Position numbers and translations under genes: made by a program. Positions 22,284 through 36,764 of a stretch of DNA of 64,000 bases are shown piece after piece. The notes under the pieces were generated by a model, which saw nothing but the letters and a program-made list of their open reading frames with translations, was not told where the DNA came from and ran no database searches. The stretch covers positions 3,286,001 to 3,350,000 of the forward strand of contig NZ_CP057483.1 in assembly GCF_013836145.1 (NCBI RefSeq). The letters run 5' to 3'. How positions within the stretch are numbered: position 1 is the first letter of the stretch; each line of letters opens with the position of its first letter. This DNA is from Citrobacter sp. RHB25-C09. GTDB lineage: Bacteria > Pseudomonadota > Gammaproteobacteria > Enterobacterales > Enterobacteriaceae.

Positions 22284-24944
22284 ATGAGTCAGCGAGGACT
22301 GGAAGCGCTTCTACGACCCAAATCAATCGCGGTGATCGGCGCATCAATGAAGCCCAACCGGGCGGGTTACCTGATGATGCGCAATCTGCTGGCGGGAGGT
22401 TTTAATGGTCCCGTCTTACCGGTGACGCCCACCTGGAAAGCCGTATTAGGCGTTCTGGCCTGGTCGGATATAGCCAGCCTCCCCTTTACCCCCGACCTGG
22501 CTGTACTGTGTACCAACGCCAGTCGTAACCTGGCATTACTGGAAGCGTTGGGGGAAAAAGGGTGTAAAACCTGCATAATCCTCTCTGCGCCAGCGACTCA
22601 AAAAAGTGAACTCCTCAGCTGCGCGCAACGCTTTAACATGCGCTTACTGGGGCCAAATAGCCTGGGACTTCTTGCTCCGTGGCAAGGTCTGAATGCCAGC
22701 TTTTCTCCCGTTCCTATTAAGCGCGGCAAGCTGGCTTTTATTTCTCAGTCCGCCGCTGTGTCCAATACCATCCTCGACTGGGCGCAACAGCGGGAGATGG
22801 GTTTCTCCTACTTTATTGCGTTGGGCGATAGTCTGGACATTGATGTCGACGAGCTGCTGGACTACCTGGCGCGCGACAGCAAAACCAGTGCAATTTTGCT
22901 TTACCTTGAACATCTCAGCGATGCACGGCGCTTTGTGTCCGCAGCGCGCAGTGCCTCGCGTAACAAGCCGATACTGGTGATTAAAAGCGGCCGCAGCCCG
23001 GCAGCACAGCGTTTGTTACACTCCAGCGCCGGAATGGACCCTGCATGGGACGCCGCCATCCAGCGCGCCGGTTTGCTGCGTGTGCGCGATACCCACGAAC
23101 TCTTTTCAGCGGTCGAAACGCTCAGTCATATGCGGCCATTGCGTGGCGACAGATTGATGATCATCAGTAACGGTGCTGCGCCTGCGGCGTTGGCGCTTGA
23201 TGAGCTTTGGGTGCGCAACGGTAAGCTGGCCACGTTGAGCGAAGAAACCAGCCAAAAACTGCGCGATGCGCTACCACAACACGTTGAAGTAGCAAACCCG
23301 CTTGATCTTCGGGATGACGCCAGTATTGAGCACTACTCTTTATCCCTGGATATCCTGCTTGCCAGTCAGGATTTTGACGCTTTGCTGGTGATTCACTCCC
23401 CAAGTGCCGCAGCGCCTGGCACCGAAAGCGCCCAGGCGTTGATTGAAACGATCAAACACCATCCACGCGGCAAATTCATTTCGCTGTTAACTAACTGGTG
23501 CGGGGAGCATTCATCACAGGAAGCCCGACGGCTATTCAGTGAAGCCGGTGTGCCCACCTACCGTACACCGGAAGGCACCATCACCGCTTTTATGCACATG
23601 GTGGAGTACCGGCGAAACCAGAAACAACTGCGGGAAACGCCCGCCCTGCCCAGTAACCTGACGACCAATACCCTGGCAGCGCACGATCTCCTGCAGCAGG
23701 CGATTGCTGACGGTGCCAGTTCGCTCGACACGCATGAAGTTCAGCCAATTCTTCAGGCCTATGGTTTACATACTCTCCCGACCTGGATTGCCAGCGACAG
23801 CGCCGAAGCGGTGCATATTGCCGAGCAGATCGGCTACCCGGTCGCGCTGAAGTTACGTTCGCCGGATATCCCACATAAATCTGAAGTTCAGGGCGTTATG
23901 CTCTATTTGCGTACAGCAAACGAAGTGCAACAGGCCGCCAATGCCATTTTTGACCGCGTGAAGATGGCCTGGCCGCAGGCGCGCATTCACGGACTGCTGG
24001 TGCAAAGCATGGCGAACCGTGCGGGTGCACAGGAACTTCGCGTTGTGGTTGAACACGATCCGGTATTTGGTCCCCTGATCATGCTGGGTGAAGGCGGCGT
24101 TGAGTGGCGTCCTGAAGAGCAGGCCGTGGTGGCGTTACCACCGCTGAACATGAATCTTGCACGTTATTTAGTCATTCAGGGGATCAAGAGCAAAAAGATC
24201 CGCGGTCGTAGTGCGCTGCGTCCGCTGGATGTTGCTGGTTTAAGCCAACTGCTGGTACAGGTTTCCAACCTGATTGTTGACTGTCCTGAAATTCAGCGGC
24301 TCGATATTCACCCGCTGCTGGCTTCTGCCGGGGAATTCACGGCGCTTGACGTCACGCTGGATATCGCCCCCTTCACGGGCGACAATGAAAGCCGTCTCGC
24401 TGTCCGCCCTTATCCTCAGCAATTAGAGGAGTGGGTGGAATTGAAAAATGGCGATCGTTGTCTGTTCCGTCCTATCCTGCCTGAAGACGAGCCACAACTT
24501 CAGCAGTTCATTTCTCAGGTCACAAAAGAAGATCTTTACTACCGTTACTTTAGCGAGATCAACGAATTTACTCATGAAGATTTAGCTAACATGACCCAGA
24601 TCGACTACGATCGGGAAATGGCGTTTGTTGCGGTAAGACGCGTTGATCAAACTGAAGAGATCCTTGGCGTAACGCGTGCCATCTCCGACCCGGATAATAT
24701 CGATGCAGAATTTGCTGTGCTGGTTCGTTCAGATCTCAAAGGGTTAGGATTAGGTCGCCGGTTAATGGAAAAATTGATTACCTATACACGCGATCACGGA
24801 CTCAGTCGGCTGAATGGTATTACGATGCCAAATAATCGTGGCATGGTGGCGCTGGCTCGCAAGCTCGGTTTCAGCGTCGATATCCAACTTGAAGAGGGTA
24901 TCGTTGGGCTGACGCTGAACCTGGCAAAGCCTGGTGAGTCATGA
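22284..24944 (+). CDS. pat: Protein lysine acetyltransferase Pat/PatZ
   Basis: An 886-residue protein. Residues about 1-700 resemble ADP-forming acyl-CoA synthetases (CoA-binding, ligase and ATP-grasp parts) that sense acetyl-CoA. Residues about 725-880 are a GNAT domain with RSDLKGLGLGRRLMEKL, the acetyl-CoA loop. It acetylates and inactivates acetyl-CoA synthetase and other metabolic enzymes. In E. coli it is cAMP-CRP controlled; I did not find a clear CRP box here. Confidence 0.95.
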   Translation: MSQRGLEALLRPKSIAVIGASMKPNRAGYLMMRNLLAGGFNGPVLPVTPTWKAVLGVLAWSDIASLPFTPDLAVLCTNASRNLALLEALGEKGCKTCIILSAPATQKSELLSCAQRFNMRLLGPNSLGLLAPWQGLNASFSPVPIKRGKLAFISQSAAVSNTILDWAQQREMGFSYFIALGDSLDIDVDELLDYLARDSKTSAILLYLEHLSDARRFVSAARSASRNKPILVIKSGRSPAAQRLLHSSAGMDPAWDAAIQRAGLLRVRDTHELFSAVETLSHMRPLRGDRLMIISNGAAPAALALDELWVRNGKLATLSEETSQKLRDALPQHVEVANPLDLRDDASIEHYSLSLDILLASQDFDALLVIHSPSAAAPGTESAQALIETIKHHPRGKFISLLTNWCGEHSSQEARRLFSEAGVPTYRTPEGTITAFMHMVEYRRNQKQLRETPALPSNLTTNTLAAHDLLQQAIADGASSLDTHEVQPILQAYGLHTLPTWIASDSAEAVHIAEQIGYPVALKLRSPDIPHKSEVQGVMLYLRTANEVQQAANAIFDRVKMAWPQARIHGLLVQSMANRAGAQELRVVVEHDPVFGPLIMLGEGGVEWRPEEQAVVALPPLNMNLARYLVIQGIKSKKIRGRSALRPLDVAGLSQLLVQVSNLIVDCPEIQRLDIHPLLASAGEFTALDVTLDIAPFTGDNESRLAVRPYPQQLEEWVELKNGDRCLFRPILPEDEPQLQQFISQVTKEDLYYRYFSEINEFTHEDLANMTQIDYDREMAFVAVRRVDQTEEILGVTRAISDPDNIDAEFAVLVRSDLKGLGLGRRLMEKLITYTRDHGLSRLNGITMPNNRGMVALARKLGFSVDIQLEEGIVGLTLNLAKPGES

Positions 24945-25057
24945 GTAAGGCACTGGAAATGTTGACCACTTTTCATCGGACAGTGTTATCATTGCCCGCT
25001 TATGTCGTCTGCATTGTACAGACGACCCTTCAATGAACAGAGAAGAAATGCACTGTG

Positions 25058-26413
25058 ATGTTGTCAAAATTTAAGCGTAATAAACATCAACAACACCTTG
25101 CCCAACTACCTAAGATTTCTCAATCAGTTGATGATGTCGATTTCTTTTACGCTCCCGCTAATTTCAGGGAGATCTTGCTGGAGAAGATAGCCAGCGCGAA
25201 GAACCGTATTTGCATTGTTGCTCTGTATCTGGAGCAAGATGACGGCGGTAAAGGCATTCTGAATGCGCTCTACGAGGCTAAACGGCAACGTCCTGAACTG
25301 GATGTTCGCGTTCTTGTCGACTGGCACCGTGCCCAGCGCGGGCGAATTGGCGCTGCGGCTGCCAACACCAATGCTGACTGGTATTGCCGGATGGCGCATG
25401 AAAATCCAGGTGTAGACGTCCCCGTTTATGGCGTCCCGGTTAATACTCGGGAAGCCCTCGGCGTATTGCATTTTAAAGGATTCATCATTGACGACAGCGT
25501 TCTCTATAGCGGTGCCAGTCTGAATGACGTTTATCTGCATCAGCATGATAAATACCGTTACGATCGGTATCAGCTGATTCGTAATGCGCAAATGGCTGAC
25601 ATCATGTTCGAATGGGTCACGCAGAACCTGATGAACGGCCGGGGCGTTAATCGTCTGGATAATACGCAGCGCCCGAAAAGCCCTGAAATTAAAAACGATA
25701 TTCGCCTGTATCGTCAGGAGTTACGCGATGCCTCATACCAATTCCAGGGTAACGCTGACAACGAACAGTTGTCCGTAACTCCGCTTGTGGGGCTGGGAAA
25801 ATCCAGCTTACTGAATAAGACCATTTTCCATCTTATGCCCTGTGCGGAGCATAAGCTCACGATTTGTACCCCCTATTTCAACCTGCCAGCTATTCTTGTG
25901 CGGAACATCATTCAGTTGCTTCGCGAAGGGAAGAAGGTTGAGATCATCGTCGGTGATAAAACGGCGAATGATTTTTACATTCCAGAAAATGAACCCTTCA
26001 AGATTATCGGCGCACTGCCTTATCTCTATGAAATTAACCTGCGCCGCTTCCTGAGCCGCTTACAGTATTACGTTAATACCGATCAACTGGTCGTTCGTCT
26101 GTGGAAAGATGATGACAATACGTACCATCTGAAAGGAATGTGGGTTGATGATAAGTGGATGCTGCTAACCGGGAACAACCTTAACCCGCGAGCGTGGCGC
26201 CTGGATCTTGAAAACGCGATCCTGATCCACGATCCTAAGCAGGAACTGGCTCCGCAGAGAGAAAAAGAGCTGGAGCTGATCCGTACCAATACAACAATCG
26301 TGAAACATTATCGCGATTTGCAAAGTATTGCCGACTATCCGGTTAAAGTACGCAAACTGATCCGTCGATTACGCCGTATTCGCATTGACAGACTGATCAG
26401 CCGCATTCTGTAA
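25058..26413 (+). CDS. pssA: Phosphatidylserine synthase
   Basis: A 451-residue PLD-superfamily enzyme with two HKD motifs (HFKGFIIDDSVLYSGASLN and YHLKGMWVDDKWMLLTGN). It makes phosphatidylserine from CDP-diacylglycerol and serine, leading to phosphatidylethanolamine. The C terminus (KVRKLIRRLRRIRIDRLI) is strongly basic and fits peripheral membrane attachment. The ATG at 25058 gives MLSKFKRNKHQ as in E. coli. Confidence 0.97.
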   Translation: MLSKFKRNKHQQHLAQLPKISQSVDDVDFFYAPANFREILLEKIASAKNRICIVALYLEQDDGGKGILNALYEAKRQRPELDVRVLVDWHRAQRGRIGAAAANTNADWYCRMAHENPGVDVPVYGVPVNTREALGVLHFKGFIIDDSVLYSGASLNDVYLHQHDKYRYDRYQLIRNAQMADIMFEWVTQNLMNGRGVNRLDNTQRPKSPEIKNDIRLYRQELRDASYQFQGNADNEQLSVTPLVGLGKSSLLNKTIFHLMPCAEHKLTICTPYFNLPAILVRNIIQLLREGKKVEIIVGDKTANDFYIPENEPFKIIGALPYLYEINLRRFLSRLQYYVNTDQLVVRLWKDDDNTYHLKGMWVDDKWMLLTGNNLNPRAWRLDLENAILIHDPKQELAPQREKELELIRTNTTIVKHYRDLQSIADYPVKVRKLIRRLRRIRIDRLISRIL

Positions 26414-26415
26414 GC

Positions 26416-26442
26416 AAAACCCCGTCCTGAACGGGGTTTTTT
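26416..26442 (+). terminator. Terminator after pssA
   Basis: AAAACCCCGT and ACGGGGTTTTTT form a short strong hairpin with a T run. Confidence 0.9.
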
Positions 26443-26444
26443 CT

Positions 26445-26780
26445 ATGGAGAAAACGGTGCGCATTACTGTTCTTTTGTGTGGATTCATCCTTTCCGGCTG
26501 TAGCCATATGGCGCAGGATAAGTGGGGCGGTCAGGATAAAGCTCAGCATTTTATCGCGTCGGCAATGCTCTCAGCGGCGGGCAATGAATACGCGCAGCAT
26601 CAGGGGTTGAACCGCGACCGCAGCGCAGCTTTTGGTGTGATATTTTCACTAAGTCTGGGGGCGTCGAAGGAGCTTTGGGACAGCCGCCCCGATGGGAGCG
26701 GCTGGAGCTGGAAAGATTTTGCCTGGGATGTGGCAGGTGCGACGACCGGCTACGCTCTCTGGCAAATGGCACATTACTAA
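26445..26780 (+). CDS. yfiM: Putative lipoprotein YfiM
   Basis: A 111-residue protein (107 if the GTG at 26457 is used, which is better placed after CTATGGAG). It has a lipoprotein signal with lipobox LSGC and a short hydrophobic C-terminal region (GATTGYALWQMA). Matches E. coli YfiM; function unknown. Overlaps the 3' end of kgtP by 4 bases. Confidence 0.88.
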   Translation: MEKTVRITVLLCGFILSGCSHMAQDKWGGQDKAQHFIASAMLSAAGNEYAQHQGLNRDRSAAFGVIFSLSLGASKELWDSRPDGSGWSWKDFAWDVAGATTGYALWQMAHY

Positions 26781-28075
26781 AGACGTAACCCTTTCCCTTT
26801 GCGATGCAACATGAGCGATACCAGAAACGCCACTATTGCCATCGCGGTGACATACCAAAAGAATGACGTTTCCATTCCGACAGATTTGAGCGACAGGGCA
26901 ACGTATTCTGCAGATCCGCCAAACAGGGCATTTGCCACGGCATAAGAAAGGCCAACCCCCAAAGCGCGAACCTGTGCCGGAAACATTTCAGCCTTCAGGA
27001 TACCGCTTATTGACGTATAAAAGCTGACTATCAATAACGCGCACATCACCAGACCAAACGCAGCATACGGCGAAGTGACATTCTGAAGCGCAGACAAAAT
27101 AGGTACAGTGAACAATGTCGCCAACGCACCGAAACACAGCATGGAAGTACGTCGACCAATTCTGTCAGAGAGTGCGCCAAATAGCGGCTGCACGAGCATA
27201 TAGACGAACAGCGCGGCCGTCATAATTCCGCTGGCTACGTTAGCATGCATGCCTGCTGTGTTGACCAGATATTTCTGCATGTAGGTGGTAAAGGTATAAA
27301 AGCAGAGCGATCCTGCGGCGGTAAACCCCAGAACCATAATGAACGCTTTGCGGTTTCGCCATAACCCCTTCAAAGAACCCGCCTCTTTCAGGGCGCGCGT
27401 TTCTTGCTTTGAGGTTTCATCCAGTTGGCGACGTAGCCAGAGTGCAACAACGGCCAGTACTGCACCTAATGCAAAGGGAATACGCCAGCCCCACTCTCTT
27501 AGCGAGGCATCATCTAACGTGTGCTGAAGGACAACCACGACCAGCAGCGCTAGTAATTGCCCGCCAATTAACGTAACATATTGAAAAGAAGCGTAGAACC
27601 CTTTGCGCCCTTCTACAGCAACTTCGCTCATGTAGGTTGCGCTCGTGCCGTATTCTCCTCCGACAGATAATCCCTGAAACAAGCGCGCCAGGAGCAACAG
27701 TGCAGGAGCCCAGGTACCGATAGAGTCATAGCCCGGCAGGCAGGCAATAACCAGCGATCCCATACACATCATGCACACGGACAAAAGCATGGATTTTTTG
27801 CGGCCATGCTTATCCGCGATCCGACCAAATAACCAGCCGCCAATGGGACGCATCAAAAAGCCAGCAGCAAAGACGCCTGCGGTTTGCAAAAGTTGAGTCG
27901 TGGTATTTCCAGATGGGAAAAAAATGTGGGCAAAGTAGAGCGAACAAAAAGAGTAAACGTAGAAATCAAACCATTCCACCAGATTCCCGGATGACGCCCC
28001 TACAATCGCCCATATACGACGTCGGGTATCACTCTCTTCCAGCGACCCGCTCGCAGTGACACTGCTTTCTGTCAT
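26777..28075 (-). CDS. kgtP: Alpha-ketoglutarate permease
   Basis: A 432-residue major facilitator with 12 predicted membrane segments and the family signatures GRIADKHGRKKSM and GALSDRIGRRTSM in the cytoplasmic loops. It imports alpha-ketoglutarate with protons. The start is ATG 28075. The 289 bases upstream contain its AT-rich promoter region and a REP unit. Confidence 0.95.
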   Translation of the reverse strand: MTESSVTASGSLEESDTRRRIWAIVGASSGNLVEWFDFYVYSFCSLYFAHIFFPSGNTTTQLLQTAGVFAAGFLMRPIGGWLFGRIADKHGRKKSMLLSVCMMCMGSLVIACLPGYDSIGTWAPALLLLARLFQGLSVGGEYGTSATYMSEVAVEGRKGFYASFQYVTLIGGQLLALLVVVVLQHTLDDASLREWGWRIPFALGAVLAVVALWLRRQLDETSKQETRALKEAGSLKGLWRNRKAFIMVLGFTAAGSLCFYTFTTYMQKYLVNTAGMHANVASGIMTAALFVYMLVQPLFGALSDRIGRRTSMLCFGALATLFTVPILSALQNVTSPYAAFGLVMCALLIVSFYTSISGILKAEMFPAQVRALGVGLSYAVANALFGGSAEYVALSLKSVGMETSFFWYVTAMAIVAFLVSLMLHRKGKGLRL

Positions 28076-28254
28076 TTGAATTAAACTCCTGCCAAATATC
28101 CGATGGCGCTCATCGGTTGTGTTTGCTATTTTTTTAGTAAACGGAATGTTATATAATTGTTATATAATAATGTGTGACAGGGATCGCGGTTTCAGTTAGC
28201 AGGAATAGAACTCGGAGTAAGGCCAGGAATTTCGGGTTGGGTTAGGCAGCGATG

Positions 28255-28312
28255 ACGTTGTAGGTCGGCGCTGTAGGCCTGATAAGGCGAAGCCGCCATC
28301 CGGCAACTCTGC
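28255..28312. repeat. REP unit between kgtP and the rrn operon
   Basis: GTAGGCCTGATAAGGCGAAG and the following CGCCATCCGGCA are a standard REP unit. Confidence 0.65.
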
Positions 28313-28325
28313 GGGGTAAAAACGC

Positions 28326-28352
28326 AAAAAGCCCATCCGTCAGGATGGGCTC
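28326..28352 (-). terminator. Terminator of the rrn operon
   Basis: On the minus strand GCCCATCC and GGATGGGC pair, followed by TTTTTGCGTTTTT. Confidence 0.9.
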
Positions 28353-28364
28353 TTCACTTATTTG

Positions 28365-28484
28365 ATGCCTGGCAGTTCCCTACTCTCACATGGGGAGACC
28401 CCACACTACCATCGGCGCTACGGCGTTTCACTTCTGAGTTCGGCATGGGGTCAGGTGGGACCACCGCGCTAAAGCCGCCAGGCA
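28365..28484 (-). rRNA. rrfG: 5S ribosomal RNA
   Basis: 120 bases, minus strand, beginning TGCCTGGCGGCTTTAGCGCG. The GCGGCTTTAGCGCGG variant near the 5' end differs from the usual E. coli GCGGCCGTAGCGCGG and matches the Salmonella/Citrobacter form as I recall it. Confidence 0.96.
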
Positions 28485-28520
28485 AATTCTTTGTGCTCAG
28501 TACGCAATATTTTATCGCAT

Positions 28521-28625
28521 CAGCTGCGTTGGCCGCATTCGCGAACCTCAGTCACATACTTATGTATGCTCCTTCCGTCGCTTCACTTGCCGCCTTGCCG
28601 CTGCGCAAACTATTGCGCACTACAA
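28521..28625. repeat. ERIC-like element in the 23S-5S spacer
   Basis: On the minus strand the spacer contains AGGAGCATACATAAGTATGT followed by GACTG, differing by only two bases from the ERIC core. It is flanked by GCGCAGCGGCAAGGCGGCAA and GCGGCCAACGCAGCTG, also ERIC-like. The segment folds into a long hairpin. E. coli rrn spacers lack it. Confidence 0.65.
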
Positions 28626-28680
28626 TCTGTAATCAAAGCTGAAAATTCTCTCAATTCCGCCAAAACATCTTCGGCGTTGT

Positions 28681-31587
<2,907 letters not shown>

Positions 31588-31905
31588 TCACAACCCGAAG
31601 ATGTCTTGTTCTGTCCGGTTTGTTGCGCGTTGTGAATACTGCGTTGTTCCGTACTCGCGATGCTCATGGACATTAAGTCCACTGCGCTCGCTGCGTGCGG
31701 TACGCCTTGTCTTCACTTCGCTCACTTCACCTTTTACAGGTTATCTTCTGATTGCGAAAATTTGAGAGACTCGAACACACATTGACTGTGTGTCGTTTCA
31801 ATTTTCAGCTTGATCCAGATTTTTAAAGAGCAAATATCTCAAACATGACTCGTAAGTCAGTTTTGAGATATGACGGCCGGTGACTTTCACTCACAAACCA
31901 GCAAG
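31588..31905 (-). other. tRNA-23S spacer
   Basis: Non-coding transcribed spacer with the paired sequences around 31740-31860 (including TGAGATATTTGCTCTTTAA on the minus strand) that form the 23S RNase III stem and a boxA-like element. No gene seen. Confidence 0.7.
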
Positions 31906-31981
31906 TGGCGTCCCCTAGGGGATTCGAACCCCTGTTACCGCCGTGAAAGGGCGGTGTCCTGGGCCTCTAGACGAAGGGGAC
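31906..31981 (-). tRNA. gltW: tRNA-Glu (UUC)
   Basis: 76 bases including encoded CCA, anticodon TTC within CCGCCCTTTCACGGCGG. Located in the 16S-23S spacer, as expected for rrnG. Confidence 0.97.
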
Positions 31982-32065
31982 GTAAAGTCTCAATCGCAAG
32001 ACGCCTTGCTATTTACTTTTCATCAGACAATCTGTGTGGACACTACAAAGGCAGGTTCTTTAAGG

Positions 32066-33607
<1,542 letters not shown>

Positions 33608-33740
33608 AAGTTTGATGCTCGTAGAATTAAACTTCGTAATGAATTACGTGTTCACTCTTTGAGACTTGGTATTCATTTAGTGTCCGAGGACATTAAGAAT
33701 CCATGTCACTTTGAGTGCCCACACAGATTGTCTGATAAAT

Positions 33741-33752
33741 TGTTAAAGAGCA
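33741..33752 (-). promoter_or_regulatory. boxA of the rRNA leader
   Basis: TGCTCTTTAACA on the minus strand is the NusB/S10-binding boxA required for rRNA antitermination. Confidence 0.85.
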
Positions 33753-33789
33753 GTGCCGCTTCGCTTTTTCTCAGCGGCGCGGGGTGTGC

Positions 33790-33817
33790 ATATTACGCTT
33801 CCCCGCTTCAGAGTCAA
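33790..33817 (-). promoter_or_regulatory. rrn P2 promoter
   Basis: TTGACT, 16 bases, TAATAT on the minus strand, with a G/C-rich discriminator after it. Confidence 0.85.
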
Positions 33818-33908
33818 GCGTTTATTTTCGCTTTTCTCTGTGAGGTTCTGGTCTGAACCCCGCTGACCCGGCGGCTTGCGTGCCGTTGTTCCGTGTCAGT
33901 GGAGGCGC

Positions 33909-33936
33909 ATTATAGGGACTAATTTCCGGCTGACAA
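33909..33936 (-). promoter_or_regulatory. rrn P1 promoter
   Basis: TTGTCA, 16 bases, TATAAT then GCGCCTCCACT on the minus strand: the growth-rate-controlled P1 with GC-rich discriminator. The A/T-rich tract at 33937-33960 is the UP element. Fis sites would lie in 33960-34020. Confidence 0.9.
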
Positions 33937-34020
33937 GTCAAAAACACAAAAAACCTTTCAACCGCTCACTTTCCAGGCAAAACTCACCAGAAATGGCTAT
34001 TATTGGCTGGTTTTTAAACA

Positions 34021-34052
34021 AAAAAGGGCTCCGGAGAGCCCTTTTAATATTT
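34021..34052 (-). terminator. Terminator after clpB
   Basis: AAAAGGGCTC and GAGCCCTTTT form a hairpin with a T run on the minus strand after the clpB stop. Confidence 0.85.
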
Positions 34053-34061
34053 CACCGCACG

Positions 34062-36635
34062 TTACTGAACTGCGACAATCTGCCCATTGTTCTCTTCAAG
34101 GCGAATCGTTTTACCTGGAATAAGCTCACCCGACAGGATTTGCTGCGCCAGCGGGTTTTCGATTTGCTGTTGAATTGCGCGTTTCAATGGCCGTGCGCCA
34201 TACACCGGATCGTAGCCGTTAGCACTCAGCAGTTTCAGCGCGTCATCAGAGATGTGGATTTCGTAGCCACGATCTTCCAGACGTTTGTAAAGACGCTGCA
34301 ACTGGATCTGCGCAATAGCGGCAATGTGCTGTTCACCCAGCGGATGGAATACAACAACTTCATCTATACGGTTAATGAATTCCGGGCGGAAGTTATGACT
34401 CACAACACCGAGCACAAGCTCTTTCATATGGCCGTAGTCAAGCTCACCGAAACGTTCCTGAATCAGATCGGAGCCCAGGTTTGAGGTCATGATGACCACC
34501 GTATTACGGAAGTCGACCGTTCTGCCCTGCCCGTCCGTCAGGCGTCCGTCGTCCAGCACCTGCAACAGTATGTTGAACACATCAGGATGTGCTTTTTCTA
34601 CTTCATCCAGCAGAATCACAGAATAAGGGCGACGGCGTACCGCTTCTGTCAGGTAGCCCCCTTCTTCATAACCAACATATCCTGGAGGCGCACCGACCAG
34701 ACGAGAGACAGAGTGTTTCTCCATAAACTCGGACATGTCGATACGCACCATCGCGTCATCGCTATCAAACATGAAGTTTGCCAGTGCCTTACACAATTCG
34801 GTTTTACCGACCCCGGTTGGACCGAGGAACAGGAAGGAGCCGATTGGGCGGTTCGGATCCGCCAGACCTGCGCGGCTACGACGAATCGCGTTCGATACCG
34901 CTTCCACCGCTTCATTTTGACCAATCACGCGGCTGTGTAATTCCTGCTCCATGCGCAGCAGTTTTTCACGTTCGCCTTCCAGCATTCTCGCAACTGGGAT
35001 ACCGGTCCAGCGCGCCAGCACTTCGGCAATTTCCGCATCCGTCACTTTATTACGCAACAGACGCATCGTCTTACCTTCTGACTGCGTGGCCGCTTCCAGT
35101 TGTTTTTCCAGTTCCGGAATTTTCCCGTACTGAAGCTCAGACATGCGCGCGAGATCGCCCACGCGACGCGCCTGTTCGATAGCGATCTTCGCCTGCTCCA
35201 GTTCAGCTTTAATCGTCTGCGTTCCGGAAAGCGATGCTTTTTCGGCTTTCCACTCTTCTTCTAACTCAGAGTACTGGCGCTCTTTATCATCCAGTTCTTC
35301 GTTAAGCATATCGAGGCGTTTCTTGCTCGCCTCATCAGACTCTTTCATTAACGCCTGCTGTTCCAGTTTGAGCTGGATGATACGGCGGTCGAGTCTGTCG
35401 AGCTCCTCTGGCTTGGAGTCAATTTGCATACGAATGCTCGACGCGGCTTCATCGATCAGGTCGATGGCTTTGTCCGGCAGCTGACGGTCTGCAATGTAGC
35501 GGTGAGACAGCGTTGCTGCCGCCACTATCGCCGGGTCGGTAATCTGCACATGGTGGTGCAGCTCATAGCGTTCTTTCAAACCACGCAAAATAGCGATGGT
35601 ATCTTCAACACTTGGCTCAGCCACAAACACTTTCTGGAAGCGACGCTCCAGTGCCGCATCTTTTTCGATGTACTGGCGATATTCGTCAAGGGTAGTCGCC
35701 CCCACGCAGTGCAATTCACCTCGCGCAAGCGCTGGTTTGAGCATGTTACCGGCATCCATAGCGCCGTCAGCTTTTCCCGCGCCCACCATGGTGTGCAGTT
35801 CGTCGATAAACAGAATGACATTACCTTCCTGTTTAGCGAGATCGTTCAGCACCCCTTTTAAGCGCTCTTCGAATTCACCACGGTATTTGGCACCTGCCAC
35901 CAGCGCACCCATATCCAGCGCCAGTACACGACGACCTTTCAAACCTTCCGGCACTTCACCGTTAATAATGCGCTGCGCCAGTCCTTCCACAATCGCCGTT
36001 TTACCGACGCCAGGCTCACCAATCAACACCGGGTTATTTTTAGTACGGCGTTGCAGTACCTGAATGGTACGGCGGATCTCTTCATCACGGCCGATCACCG
36101 GATCGAGCTTACCCTGCTCGGCACGCTCGGTCAGGTCGACAGTGTACTTTTTCAAAGCCTGACGTTGATCTTCAGCTCCTTGATCGTTCACGGTTTCACC
36201 TCCTCGCATCTGTTCAATTGCCTGAGTGATGTTGGCCGTCGTTACCCCCGCCGATTTCAGAAGATCGGCGAGCGTGCCACGCGACTCAAGCGCCGCCAGA
36301 ACAAACAGTTCCGACGAAATAAAGTTGTCCCCACGTTTTTGCGCCAACTTGTCGCAAAGATTCAGTACCCGCACCAGATCTTGTGACGGCTGCACATCGC
36401 CACCGGTACCTTCCACCTGTGGTAAACGGCTCAATGCCTGATCGATGGCAGTGCGTAACTGGCCGGCATTAATGCCAGCAGACGTTAACAAAGGACGTAT
36501 TGATCCCCCTTCCTGATTCAGCAAGGCGCTCATTAAATGAAGAGGTTCGATAAATTGGTTGTCGTGCCCCAGTGCGAGCGACTGGGCATCGGCAAGAGCA
36601 AGCTGGAATTTATTAGTAAGACGATCCAGACGCAT
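34062..36635 (-). CDS. clpB: ClpB disaggregase
   Basis: An 857-residue Hsp100 ATPase. It has the N domain, AAA-1 (Walker A GEPGVGKT, LFIDELHTMVGAG), the coiled-coil M domain around residues 410-520, and AAA-2 (GPTGVGKTELCKA, ILLDEVEKAHPD). It works with DnaK to extract proteins from aggregates. The ATG at 36635 gives MRLDRLTNKFQLALADAQ. A sigma-32 promoter lies 40 bases upstream. Confidence 0.97.
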   Translation of the reverse strand: MRLDRLTNKFQLALADAQSLALGHDNQFIEPLHLMSALLNQEGGSIRPLLTSAGINAGQLRTAIDQALSRLPQVEGTGGDVQPSQDLVRVLNLCDKLAQKRGDNFISSELFVLAALESRGTLADLLKSAGVTTANITQAIEQMRGGETVNDQGAEDQRQALKKYTVDLTERAEQGKLDPVIGRDEEIRRTIQVLQRRTKNNPVLIGEPGVGKTAIVEGLAQRIINGEVPEGLKGRRVLALDMGALVAGAKYRGEFEERLKGVLNDLAKQEGNVILFIDELHTMVGAGKADGAMDAGNMLKPALARGELHCVGATTLDEYRQYIEKDAALERRFQKVFVAEPSVEDTIAILRGLKERYELHHHVQITDPAIVAAATLSHRYIADRQLPDKAIDLIDEAASSIRMQIDSKPEELDRLDRRIIQLKLEQQALMKESDEASKKRLDMLNEELDDKERQYSELEEEWKAEKASLSGTQTIKAELEQAKIAIEQARRVGDLARMSELQYGKIPELEKQLEAATQSEGKTMRLLRNKVTDAEIAEVLARWTGIPVARMLEGEREKLLRMEQELHSRVIGQNEAVEAVSNAIRRSRAGLADPNRPIGSFLFLGPTGVGKTELCKALANFMFDSDDAMVRIDMSEFMEKHSVSRLVGAPPGYVGYEEGGYLTEAVRRRPYSVILLDEVEKAHPDVFNILLQVLDDGRLTDGQGRTVDFRNTVVIMTSNLGSDLIQERFGELDYGHMKELVLGVVSHNFRPEFINRIDEVVVFHPLGEQHIAAIAQIQLQRLYKRLEDRGYEIHISDDALKLLSANGYDPVYGARPLKRAIQQQIENPLAQQILSGELIPGKTIRLEENNGQIVAVQ

Positions 36636-36673
36636 AACTCCTCCCATAACAGGTCTATTTTGCTACTGGAGAT

Positions 36674-36703
36674 TAAATGAGGTCATCCCTCAATTATTCA
36701 AGG
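36674..36703 (-). promoter_or_regulatory. Sigma-32 promoter of clpB
   Basis: On the minus strand CCTTGAA, 14-base spacer, CCTCATTTA: the heat-shock promoter, essentially identical to the known E. coli clpB promoter. Confidence 0.9.
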
Positions 36704-36764
36704 TTAATGACCTGAATTATGTGAAAAGAAAACGGCGCGTGCCGGATCGTCTTGATTCTTTAGG

